52,805 bases of DNA. It comes from Kiritimatiellia bacterium (GTDB lineage Bacteria > Verrucomicrobiota > Kiritimatiellia > SLAD01). The stretch covers positions 1-52,805 of the forward strand of contig SLGY01000001.1 of the NCBI GenBank assembly GCA_007136425.1, read 5' to 3'. Of the stretch, positions 41,842 through 50,618 are shown piece after piece. A program made the translations under genes and the position numbers. Numbering within the stretch: the stretch's first letter is position 1; each line of letters opens with the position of its first letter. The notes under the pieces are model-generated. The model was not told where the DNA came from, searched no databases, and saw only the letters and a list, made by a program, of their open reading frames with translations.

Positions 41842-42780
41842 TCAGAATGTCATGTTGGCGGTGAAGGCCGCCGACGGGCCGACATCGACTTTGGATCGGA
41901 ATACGGTTTCGTCGTCGCCGTCTCTGATGGTGATTCTGCGCCAGGGTACAACTCCCAACTCGGCCCCGATGCGGACACCGGGATTCGGCCGGTACATGAG
42001 GGCGAGCGTTGAAACGATCAGTCGGCTTCGGAACACGCCGTCGGGTGCGATGCCGTCCTCCCGCATCCGGATATCGCGGGAATGGTACTCGCTATTCAGG
42101 CTGGCCACCCAATGCCCGGCTTCGTCCAGTTGATACAACAAATGCAATCCGCGCAGCGTGCGCAAAGTCCAACGCTCCGTAATGTCCCATTCGATGGAGA
42201 CGGTCGGCACCACAAATGGACTTCTTTCCAAACGCCCGGAGGCCAAAACCCCGACACCGAGCCGGACATTCTCGAGCCATGGACGCTGCACCGACACCAT
42301 CCCGTTGGCGAGCATCGCATCAGATCGCGATGCCCCCTGCTCCACGGCCCAGCGCACACCGCCCATGGCAAAGGCCGACCAATCCCCGCTCAGCGGCCCC
42401 ATATAGGCTACGCCGGCACGCGTTTCGCGAACGTCTTCCAAGCTGCCTTCCAGCAACGGGTTGTTGCGGAACCGATACACATGGCGATCCCGCGAAAGGG
42501 TAACATTGAAGCGGCCCCGGTTCGGCAGAAGAAACATCACCGTCCCGCTCACATCATGATGCTGCACCGTAACTCGTCCGGGTTCATCCCGGAAATCAGC
42601 GCGAAATATTTCGGACGGCGTATAACCGAGCTGCACAAACACCGGGCGCGACGGTCTTCCGGTTCGCCCGGCCTCTTCTTCCGCGTGCGCACCCGGCGCT
42701 TGCGCACAGCACAAAACCATCGCAAACCCAAGAGCTGCGAACTGGAAACGAAATCGCGGACTGATCTCTGCCGTCTTCAA
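41842..42780 (-). CDS. Exported outer-membrane barrel-like protein (DUF6268-like)
   Basis: The 312-aa protein has a signal peptide (FQFAALGFAMVLCCAQAPGAHA). Regularly alternating strands with turns such as DVSGTVMFLLPNRGRFNVTLSRDRHVYRF follow, and it ends in an aromatic-terminated strand (AAFTANMTF). Its pattern resembles DUF6268-type outer-membrane beta-barrels, but I hold this loosely. The reading frame opens with a TTG directly after the stop of the methyltransferase gene (TGATTG), with GGAAG upstream, so it is probably translated by re-initiation. Confidence 0.72.
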   Translation of the reverse strand: MKTAEISPRFRFQFAALGFAMVLCCAQAPGAHAEEEAGRTGRPSRPVFVQLGYTPSEIFRADFRDEPGRVTVQHHDVSGTVMFLLPNRGRFNVTLSRDRHVYRFRNNPLLEGSLEDVRETRAGVAYMGPLSGDWSAFAMGGVRWAVEQGASRSDAMLANGMVSVQRPWLENVRLGVGVLASGRLERSPFVVPTVSIEWDITERWTLRTLRGLHLLYQLDEAGHWVASLNSEYHSRDIRMREDGIAPDGVFRSRLIVSTLALMYRPNPGVRIGAELGVVPWRRITIRDGDDETVFRSKVDVGPSAAFTANMTF

Positions 42781-43779
42781 TCAACACGCTTCCAACAACC
42801 AGTAGGGTGAGTGCGGGGGACGCGTCAGGGTGACCGATTCAAAACCCGCCTTCTTAAGCAGCGACTCCAGTCCCGACGCAGTATGGACGCGCCCGTTCGG
42901 ACTGGTCAGCATCATATTGATCGAAAACAAATTCGAAAAAAGCGGACCGGACCGGTCCGGTTCGAGCATCATATCCACCACCAACAGTCGTCCCCCAGGG
43001 TTAAGCGACGCCCGGATACGTTCGAAAAGAGACTGAGCGAATTCGTCATGCTCCTGATGAACTGCGCCGCATAACAACGCCCGATCGAATCCGCGCGGCA
43101 ACTCATCTGTATGATAATCGCCGGGATGAAAATGGATGCGGCCCGACGCCGAACTTTCGGCGGTGAGTTCACGCGCCACTTCCTGCACGGCGGGCAACTC
43201 GAATTGGGTCACGTGAAGTGTCGGATGCTGTTCGGCCAATAACCGGCTGAAGGTACCGGGCCCGGCGGCGATATCGAGCAGCGTATTCGCGTCTCCAGGA
43301 TCAATGGCGGGCAACACGGCGCGCGCCATGCCGAGCGCGCGACTATGCATACCGAGCGCAAACCTACGTGTACGAGCGGGATCGGCGCCGAGATGCGCGC
43401 CCACCGGAATGGCCGGTTCGCCTTTCCGGGCGCAATCCGCCAAGCGCCCCCATAACGGGTACAAGTCCATATTAAACCGCAAGGCGTCCAGCATGCAGGT
43501 GGCGCTGTTCCGGTTGAGCAACTCGTCCGCATCGGGCGCCAGCGCATAGGTCGCGTCCCGCTTCTCCAACAAGCCTAGCGCCGTCAGGGCGTCCAGGACC
43601 TCCGCAAGATGGCGTGGCGTCGCGCTGCATCTATTCGCCAAATCCGCGACGGATAATGCGCCGTCGGAAAGCGCGTCAAATACACCGAGCTCAACACCCG
43701 CCGACAGCACGGCGGATTTCCAGTAGCCCGTGGCCAGTTCCATCAACCGCCCCATATTCCATGTATCTGTCTTGCTCAT
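42781..43779 (-). CDS. SAM-dependent O-methyltransferase-like protein
   Basis: The 332-aa protein has the two-part architecture of the acetylserotonin/hydroxyneurosporene O-methyltransferase family. There is an N-terminal winged-helix dimerisation domain (LATGYWKSAVLSAGVELGVFDAL). The SAM domain follows, with LLDIAAGPGTFSRLLAEQHP, the middle motif FDRALLCGAVHQEHDE and GGRLLVVDMML. The substrate is unknown; family members methylate hydroxyls of small aromatic or polyketide molecules. The ATG at 43779 has AGGGAGAG. It precedes the barrel-type gene without a gap. Confidence 0.88.
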   Translation of the reverse strand: MSKTDTWNMGRLMELATGYWKSAVLSAGVELGVFDALSDGALSVADLANRCSATPRHLAEVLDALTALGLLEKRDATYALAPDADELLNRNSATCMLDALRFNMDLYPLWGRLADCARKGEPAIPVGAHLGADPARTRRFALGMHSRALGMARAVLPAIDPGDANTLLDIAAGPGTFSRLLAEQHPTLHVTQFELPAVQEVARELTAESSASGRIHFHPGDYHTDELPRGFDRALLCGAVHQEHDEFAQSLFERIRASLNPGGRLLVVDMMLEPDRSGPLFSNLFSINMMLTSPNGRVHTASGLESLLKKAGFESVTLTRPPHSPYWLLEAC

Positions 43780-43825
43780 TAACTCTCCCTGTTTCCGTGC
43801 TGTTATGGGACCGGCGACCGGGGGA

Positions 43826-44310
43826 TCAAGGCCCGTCCCCCCGCAGTGCCATGTCCACCGCCTGTTCCGCAGATTGCGCCACCAGAATGCCCGGATCGGG
43901 TTGCCCCTCTCGAACGACCGACCACGTATGCAGGCCGACCACCCGCACCTTCAAGCGCAACGCCGCTGCGATTTCCGAGAGCGTGCCGTACGCGCCGTGT
44001 ACGGCAATTACCGCATGACAAGCGCGGACAAGCAGGAAATTGCGTACGGCGCCGACTCCCATGGGCAGCGCAAGATCGATATACGGATTGGCCGGCTCGT
44101 CGGTCTCGCCGGGCAGGATACCGACGGTCAGTCCGTCCTCGGACTTGGCGCCCTGCGCCGCCGCCTCCATCATGCCGCCCAGTCCGCCGCACAGTAGCAC
44201 GGCGCCGCGTCGCGCAATTTCCGCGCCGACCTCGAAGCCGAGCCGGGCTTCGTCCTCCGAACATTGGTTTGGCCCCAGCACACCGATGCGCGGACGTGTC
44301 CGGATGTCGT

Positions 44311-44314
<4 letters not shown>
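43826..44314 (-). CDS. TIGR00725-type LOG-like nucleotide-binding protein
   Basis: The 162-aa protein has RIGVLGPNQCSEDEARL, GGLGGMMEAAAQGAKSEDGLTVGILPG, ARNFLL-like VRNFLLVRACHAVIAV and YGTLSEIAAAL. These place it in the TIGR00725 branch of the SLOG/LOG Rossmann superfamily. The LOG phosphoribohydrolase motif PGGxGTxxE is only partly kept (HGAYGTLSE), so cytokinin-type hydrolysis cannot be assumed. The ATG at 44314 overlaps the asnS stop (ATGA), giving translational coupling. Confidence 0.88.
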
Positions 44315-45810
<1,496 letters not shown>

Positions 45811-45900
45811 AATCGATCGCCACTCTATTCCGGGAAATCGCGTTTGACCAGTCCACAGCGGGGGAAATTGGAGAAGCGGGGAATCGGTCGTCCTATCTTC

Positions 45901-46377
45901 TTATTCCGGAAAGTAATCGCCGAGCGTCGCGCTTTTGTCGCCGTCTCTTTTGCGCGGCCGCTTGAATGATTCTGCGCGCGAGCCGACAAGATCGAGAAAG
46001 TCACCGCAGGACATGCTTTCCGCGCCCGCAGCTTCCACGGTCTGTCGTTCCAGCCGGTCGGACGTCACGACCAGAATGCGTTCCGGCGCCGGATCAGCGT
46101 GAACCAGCCGCTCAATCACCGTATCGGCGGTAAACTGCGGCGGAGCAAAGACAATAGCGACGTCCGTACCGGCGCCCTCCGCCAGACCGGTCCCACCGCG
46201 CCCATCGAAAACAATGGTTGTTTCGCGGTCGAACAGATCGGCTGCCCGTTCCGCTTTGCGGACCAAGAGTTGGCGGGCCAAGGCGAGGTTCCGGTTCAGA
46301 TACGGCTTCAGGTCCGGGTCGCGATGCAACAGGCTGTACCCGTCAATAAGCAGGCGGGCCGTACGCGCGGCGTTCAT
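45901..46377 (-). CDS. NYN-domain (YacP-like) ribonuclease
   Basis: The 158-aa protein has the YacP/NYN PIN-like pattern: LLIDGYSLLHRD with the first Asp, TTIVFDGRGG, ADTVIERLVH and ILVVTSDRLERQTVEAAGAESMSCGDFLDL with the later acidic residues. YacP (Rae1) in Bacillus is a ribosome-associated mRNA endonuclease; the same role here is inference. Its ATG overlaps the stop of the LacI-type regulator (ATGA). Confidence 0.9.
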   Translation of the reverse strand: MNAARTARLLIDGYSLLHRDPDLKPYLNRNLALARQLLVRKAERAADLFDRETTIVFDGRGGTGLAEGAGTDVAIVFAPPQFTADTVIERLVHADPAPERILVVTSDRLERQTVEAAGAESMSCGDFLDLVGSRAESFKRPRKRDGDKSATLGDYFPE

Positions 46378-47408
46378 GCCTGCTGCGGGGCGGGACCGGT
46401 CGACTCCCTCACCACCAGCTCGACGGGCAGTACTTCCTGATGGGAATCCGCTTCTTTCTTGAATATCGCCAGCAAGCGATCAAACGAACGGCGGCCCACC
46501 TCGGAGAGATCGTGCTTGATCGTGGTCAGTGCGGGAGACGTGAAAGGCGCGGAAGGAATATCATCGACCCCCATGACCGACAGGTCTTGCGGAACGCGCA
46601 ATCCCCGGCCCGCGGCGCAACTGATGGCGCCCATCGCCATCCGATCGTTGGCGGCCATGATAGCCGTCAGTCCCGGATACTGCTCAAGCAATTTGCCGGC
46701 GGCGGCGAATCCATCTTCCTGGCTCCAGTACGGACCGCCTTCGACCCAGGGAAGATCCTGTTCGGTAAGTCCTTTCTGCCGGCAATACGTAAGAAACGCG
46801 TCCCGGAAATCCAAACCGGTATAGGTGTTGGTTCCGGCAATGAGCCCAATGCGTTTATGGCCGAGCGAAAGGAGATGCTCCGCCGCCCGCTGCGCCGACT
46901 GCCGGTAATCGACCGTCACGTAACTCAGCTTGCTGTTCGGATAATAATGATTCACCAGCATGACGGGCAATTGCGCCTGCTCCACGTCGCGCAGATAATT
47001 ATCGTGAATGGAGGAAGCCACGAACAACATCCCGTCCGCGCGCCGGGCGCGGATGATATTGACATAATCCTGGTTGGCCAGGAACTTCTCGTTCGCCACA
47101 TCGATCAGCAGCTTATAATCGGATTCCGAGGCACGTTCGTGCACGCCGTTAAGGATCTCGCCGAAATACACGTCGGAAAACACATGGCTCAGGTTCGGAA
47201 CGACAACGCTCATGATACGGCTGGATTTCGAGGCCAATCCGCGCGCCTGATGGTTCGGCTGATAGGAATGACGGCGCACCGCCTCCTGTACCTTTTGCCG
47301 CGTCTTTTCGCCGATACGCGGATTATCGTTTAACACAAGCGACACCGTGCTCAGGGAAACCCCGCATTCCCTGGCGATATCTTTGATTGTTGTCCGGTTC
47401 TGGGTCAT
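46374..47408 (-). CDS. LacI-family transcriptional regulator
   Basis: The 344-aa protein has the N-terminal LacI helix-turn-helix (TTIKDIARECGVSLSTVSLVLNDNPRIGEKTR) and hinge (YQPNHQARGLASKSS). A periplasmic-binding-protein-like effector domain follows (VVVPNLSHVFSDVYFGEILNGV, IGLIAGTNTYTG, ITAIMAANDRMAMGAI-type segment, TTIKHDLSEVGRRSFDRLL). It should bind a sugar-like effector. No sugar-catabolic genes adjoin it; it leads a transcript with the NYN protein. AGGAAGA precedes the ATG. The upstream region has an imperfect palindrome near CATTCCTTGCGAAATG (about 47454..47469) that could be an autoregulatory operator. Confidence 0.92.
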   Translation of the reverse strand: MTQNRTTIKDIARECGVSLSTVSLVLNDNPRIGEKTRQKVQEAVRRHSYQPNHQARGLASKSSRIMSVVVPNLSHVFSDVYFGEILNGVHERASESDYKLLIDVANEKFLANQDYVNIIRARRADGMLFVASSIHDNYLRDVEQAQLPVMLVNHYYPNSKLSYVTVDYRQSAQRAAEHLLSLGHKRIGLIAGTNTYTGLDFRDAFLTYCRQKGLTEQDLPWVEGGPYWSQEDGFAAAGKLLEQYPGLTAIMAANDRMAMGAISCAAGRGLRVPQDLSVMGVDDIPSAPFTSPALTTIKHDLSEVGRRSFDRLLAIFKKEADSHQEVLPVELVVRESTGPAPQQA

Positions 47409-47524
47409 TGATCTTCCTGAAATCGTATTTTTTACCGGTGTCCCGAGTTATTCATTCCTTGCGAAATGATTCAATTCAGTACGCCTCCCCTCATTCCGTA
47501 GTTCCCCTGGTCAATCAGAGCAAA

Positions 47525-47541
47525 GCCGATTGAAAATCGGC
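47525..47541. repeat. GCCGATT/AATCGGC hairpin in the 47409..47683 gap
   Basis: A 7-bp perfect stem with a 3-nt loop resembles one half of the repeat at 17112..17169. The same gap also holds an inverted CTTGTACAG pair (about 47560 and 47617) and no gene. Confidence 0.5.
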
Positions 47542-47683
47542 GTCGAGCCTGTACAAGACAAGAAACTGCGGGCTCGCCACACTGGGCATAACCCGCGTAG
47601 TAAACAAAACGCGCGCAGGCTTGTACAGCAGATTATTTCCGATACACTGCCCATCGCGTGTGAAGATTGAAGACATATCACAG

Positions 47684-48550
47684 ATGATGGCCCGGCTCCG
47701 TTCGGGCTCGCGTTCGGCTCTCTGGTTTGCTGCGGCGTTCGGGTTGCTGTTCCTCGTGCGTGTGCCCTTTCTGCTGATCCATTACATCCCGTATCACGTG
47801 CCTTTCGAACCGTGGGTGGCGTTGATCCCGCTCTTGGGCGTCTTGTGGGGCGCTCCCGCTGTGCTCGCCATCGGCGCGGCCACGGTGCTGAGCGACTGGA
47901 TGGGCGGCTTGCGTGGCGCCCTGCCGCTATATCACGGGCTCGGCATGATGGCGTGGGCCTGGAGCGCGCGCACGCTATGGATCGTGCGACCGCCTGCGGA
48001 ATCGACCCCGGACGCGCCCGCGCGCGTGCCTTGGTCCGCCGCACTGTACTTCCTTGTAATCAGCCTGCCGGGCGCCCTGGTAGCGGCGACGTGCATCGCG
48101 TTGGGCGCGGATTTCCTGCGCGCGTACCCGTTTTCCTATATCGCGACCATCGCCGCGCTGAACAACGTATTCTTTCTGCTGGTGTTCGGCGCCGTGCTGT
48201 ATCGCCTGTTCGCTCGGGTTATGGTCCCGCACTTCGGCGCGCGCGACGATGACGCCGAATACGCGCAGCGCCCGGCTTTTCTGGCCCTGTTCCTGCAAAT
48301 CCTCGGCGCCGTCGGCGCGTGGGGCATCGGCTATCTCGTGGCCATCCGGCTGGGGTACCCCGCACGCGGACCGGTGGTGCTCGGCGATACGGCGGGAATG
48401 CGACTCCTGCCCGGCGTGTTGCCTCTACTGCTCCTGTTCGGGATCGGCTTGTTTTATCCGATCATTAAGAAACGCACGCACCCCGACACCCCGATTCAAC
48501 GGGCGGGCGCGGCGTCATCCTCCAAGACGAACGCGCGACCGTTTGCTTGA
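47684..48550 (+). CDS. Multi-pass membrane protein of unknown function
   Basis: The protein is about 288 aa with seven or so membrane helices. One segment, LGVLWGAPAVLAIGAATVLSDWMGGLRGALPLYHG, has the glycine-rich helix-Asp-helix pattern seen in ECF-transporter S components. That assignment is tentative and no ECF ATPase or T component is nearby. The start is unclear: ATG at 47684 or GTG at 47660, neither with a good Shine-Dalgarno. Its end overlaps the convergent gene at 48496..48954 by 55 bp. Confidence 0.65.
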   Translation: MMARLRSGSRSALWFAAAFGLLFLVRVPFLLIHYIPYHVPFEPWVALIPLLGVLWGAPAVLAIGAATVLSDWMGGLRGALPLYHGLGMMAWAWSARTLWIVRPPAESTPDAPARVPWSAALYFLVISLPGALVAATCIALGADFLRAYPFSYIATIAALNNVFFLLVFGAVLYRLFARVMVPHFGARDDDAEYAQRPAFLALFLQILGAVGAWGIGYLVAIRLGYPARGPVVLGDTAGMRLLPGVLPLLLLFGIGLFYPIIKKRTHPDTPIQRAGAASSSKTNARPFA

Positions 48551-48954
48551 GCCACCACGGAACGTCCGCCGGAAGGCTCTACCTGACGCAACACAATCTC
48601 CTCATCCGCCTCCGGATCGTTCCATGCCGCAGTGATCTCGAACGGTGCAACACGCTCCGCGTCCAGCAAGGCGTGATCCGCCACTATATCGGAAAGCGAA
48701 GGGATCCGCTGCTCCGGATGCTGCGCCATCATCATGTAACGCGCCGACACGATCTGGCGGGCGTCACTTAATCGATGCTTTTCATGCGCGCTACGCAATG
48801 ACGCGCAGCCCGCCCCAAACACGAGCACCAGGCCCAATACGGACAAGACCAGAAATGCCGGGCTAAACACGGTTCCGACTCCGCGCGCCCCGTCGCGTGT
48901 CGTCCCTCGCCTGAAGGTCAATACCCCGGATGGATTGCTACTCTTTTTCAACAT
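48496..48954 (-). CDS. Small membrane-anchored or lipoprotein-like protein
   Basis: The 152-aa protein has a basic N-terminus, one hydrophobic segment (FSPAFLVLSVLGLVLVFGAGC, ending in a possible lipobox FGAGC) and an acidic globular tail (ISARYMMMAQHP-type, then ADHALLDAERVAPFEITAAWNDPEADEEIVL). AAAGGAGGGCGT precedes the ATG at 48954, which lies inside the end of the RNA methyltransferase gene (17-bp overlap). The about 35-residue cytosolic stretch before the helix is long for a lipoprotein signal, so a type II membrane protein is equally likely. The family is unknown. Confidence 0.68.
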   Translation of the reverse strand: MLKKSSNPSGVLTFRRGTTRDGARGVGTVFSPAFLVLSVLGLVLVFGAGCASLRSAHEKHRLSDARQIVSARYMMMAQHPEQRIPSLSDIVADHALLDAERVAPFEITAAWNDPEADEEIVLRQVEPSGGRSVVAQANGRAFVLEDDAAPAR

Positions 48955-49759
48955 ACGCCCTCCTTTGCCTGACGGCTTCGTACAGCAGGATCGTGGCCGC
49001 CGCCGCCACATTGAGCGAATCGCATTGGCCGAGCATCGGAATACGCACATGCGTATCGGCGTGCTCCATCCAGTACGCGCTCAACCCGTATTGTTCGGCG
49101 CCCACCAGCATAGCCGTACCCTGCGTATAATCAACCGTCGTATAATCCCGATCCGTATGCGGAGTGGCCGCCACGACACGAATACCGCGCTCCAGCAACC
49201 ACGCGCGCACCGCTTCGGAGCCGGCATCGACAACCGGCACCGCAAACAGCGTCCCGATACTGGCGCGTACGACGTTGGGATTATTGATGTCCGTGCAACG
49301 ATCGCACACGATCACGGCATGTACCCCGGCGGCGTCCGCGGAACGCAGCATCGTGCCGAGATTGCCCGGTTTCTCGATCTGTTCCACGATCAACAACAAC
49401 GGATTCTCCGGCAGCGCGAGTTCGTCCAACGTCAACCGGAGTTGCGGCGCGAGTGCAAGCAAGCCCTCCGGCCGATCGCGGTACGCGATCTTCTCGAACA
49501 CCGGCACACTGCATGCGAGGATCTCCGCGTCCGCCGCTCGACACTGTTCAATAAGCCCGGGCTCATTTTCGCCCTGAAACAATTCGGAACAATAAAAAAG
49601 CGTCGACGGCCGATGCCCGTTCTCCAACGCGCGTTTCAACTCGCGATAGCCTTCGATGATCAGAACGCCTTCCTCGTCGCGCACACTGCGTTTGCGCAAT
49701 TTGACGACCCGTTTAATCTTCGGGTTTTGCAGGCTGTTAATCTGGGCGGAAGAATTCAG
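48938..49759 (-). CDS. TrmH/SpoU-family RNA 2'-O-methyltransferase, probable non-AUG start
   Basis: The SPOUT knot motifs are clear: EQIEKPGNLGTMLRSADAAG, NPNVVRASIGTLFAVPV, MLVGAEQYGLS and CDSLNVAAAATILLYEA. It methylates a ribose in rRNA or tRNA with SAM; the exact site is unknown. The first ATG/GTG/TTG start in frame (TTG at 49699) would cut off residues that clearly belong to the family: INSLQNPKIKRVVKL reads in frame upstream. Before them the frame is closed by a TGA, leaving only CTG (49759, overlapping the rdgB stop as CTGA) or ATT (49741) as starts. I give the CTG; the protein is then 273 aa. Confidence 0.85.
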   Translation of the reverse strand: MNSSAQINSLQNPKIKRVVKLRKRSVRDEEGVLIIEGYRELKRALENGHRPSTLFYCSELFQGENEPGLIEQCRAADAEILACSVPVFEKIAYRDRPEGLLALAPQLRLTLDELALPENPLLLIVEQIEKPGNLGTMLRSADAAGVHAVIVCDRCTDINNPNVVRASIGTLFAVPVVDAGSEAVRAWLLERGIRVVAATPHTDRDYTTVDYTQGTAMLVGAEQYGLSAYWMEHADTHVRIPMLGQCDSLNVAAAATILLYEAVRQRRAYVEKE

Positions 49760-50373
49760 GGCGCAGGGTTCGGTTTTTCAGGTTCGGGGGCAAGACGTTC
49801 GCTCCATGCCCGGCGGGCTTCAGTAAGCGCACGGCCGCGATGCGAGAGGCGATGCTTCTCCGCCGATGCCAGCTCGGCAAAGGTCCGTTCATGTCCCTCG
49901 GGGACGAATAGCGGGTCGTAGCCGAAACCGTTCTCACCGCGCGGTGCGCGCGCAATCGCGCCGCGACAGACTCCTTCGACGTACTGCGCGCGGCCGTCCG
50001 GCTCGGCAAGGGCGATCACGCAACGGAACTGCGCGTTGCGATTGTCCGTCTCGTTCAGTGCGGCCAACAGCTTGCGGTTATTTGCCGCGTAATCGGCGTG
50101 CTCGCCCGCGTAGCGGGCCGAATAGACGCCGGGCGCACCGTGCAGCGCGTCCACTTCCAATCCGGTATCGTCGGCGAGCGCGTGTAGACCGGTGGCCAGT
50201 GCCAGCGTCACCGCTTTCTTCACCGCGTTGGCTTCCAACGTTTCGCCGTCCTCCACCACGTCCGGAATCTCGGGATAATCCAACGCACTGACGATATCCA
50301 GTCCCGGCAGATCGAAGATCTCCCGGATCTCTTCCAGTTTGTGGGGGTTTCTGGTGGCAATAAGCAGTTTCAT
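49756..50373 (-). CDS. rdgB: XTP/dITP diphosphatase (RdgB/HAM1)
   Basis: The 205-aa protein has LLIATRNPHKLEEIREIF at the N-terminus, ADDTGLEVDALHGAPGVYSARYAG, GENGFGYDPLFVP and KHRLSHRGRAL. It hydrolyses non-canonical purine triphosphates to keep them out of nucleic acids. The start at 50373 fits the family; a longer in-frame reading to 50505 runs through tRNA-Leu and is rejected. The stop overlaps the proposed CTG start of the RNA methyltransferase. Confidence 0.95.
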   Translation of the reverse strand: MKLLIATRNPHKLEEIREIFDLPGLDIVSALDYPEIPDVVEDGETLEANAVKKAVTLALATGLHALADDTGLEVDALHGAPGVYSARYAGEHADYAANNRKLLAALNETDNRNAQFRCVIALAEPDGRAQYVEGVCRGAIARAPRGENGFGYDPLFVPEGHERTFAELASAEKHRLSHRGRALTEARRAWSERLAPEPEKPNPAP

Positions 50374-50460
50374 GATGAACAGCGTCCCGACAACGTGCAT
50401 CCCAACCCGTCCCCGGCACATCGACGCACGCACGACGGACGCCTCGCAGCGCGCGGAAGC

Positions 50461-50547
50461 TGGTGCTCGGGGCGGGAGTCGAACCCGCACGACCTTATCG
50501 GTCACTAGGCCCTCAACCTAGCGCGTCTGCCATTCCGCCACCCGAGC
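50461..50547 (-). tRNA. tRNA-Leu (anticodon GAG)
   Basis: The minus strand begins GCTCGGGTGGCGGAATGG and forms a class II tRNA. The acceptor is GCTCGGG/CCCGAGC. The anticodon arm is CTAGG-TTGAGGG-CCTAG (anticodon GAG). A long variable arm (TGACC...GGTCG) and T loop GTTCGAC follow, with discriminator A and an encoded CCA. The length is 87 nt. It lies between tamB and rdgB, all in the same direction. Confidence 0.95.
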
Positions 50548-50618
50548 GCCGGAAATCTCGGGGAAAGATAGCGAGTCGTTTGGTCGTACGCAAGCGGGAA
50601 ACCCGGCGCGGACCGGCT

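Noticed and set aside
48938..49699. Taking the TTG at 49699 as the start of the RNA methyltransferase
   Set aside because: It would remove conserved family residues that read in frame upstream, so it was kept only as an alternative.
50374..50505. N-terminal extension of rdgB
   Set aside because: The extension reads through tRNA-Leu and has no family similarity. The conserved start MKLLIATRN is at 50373.
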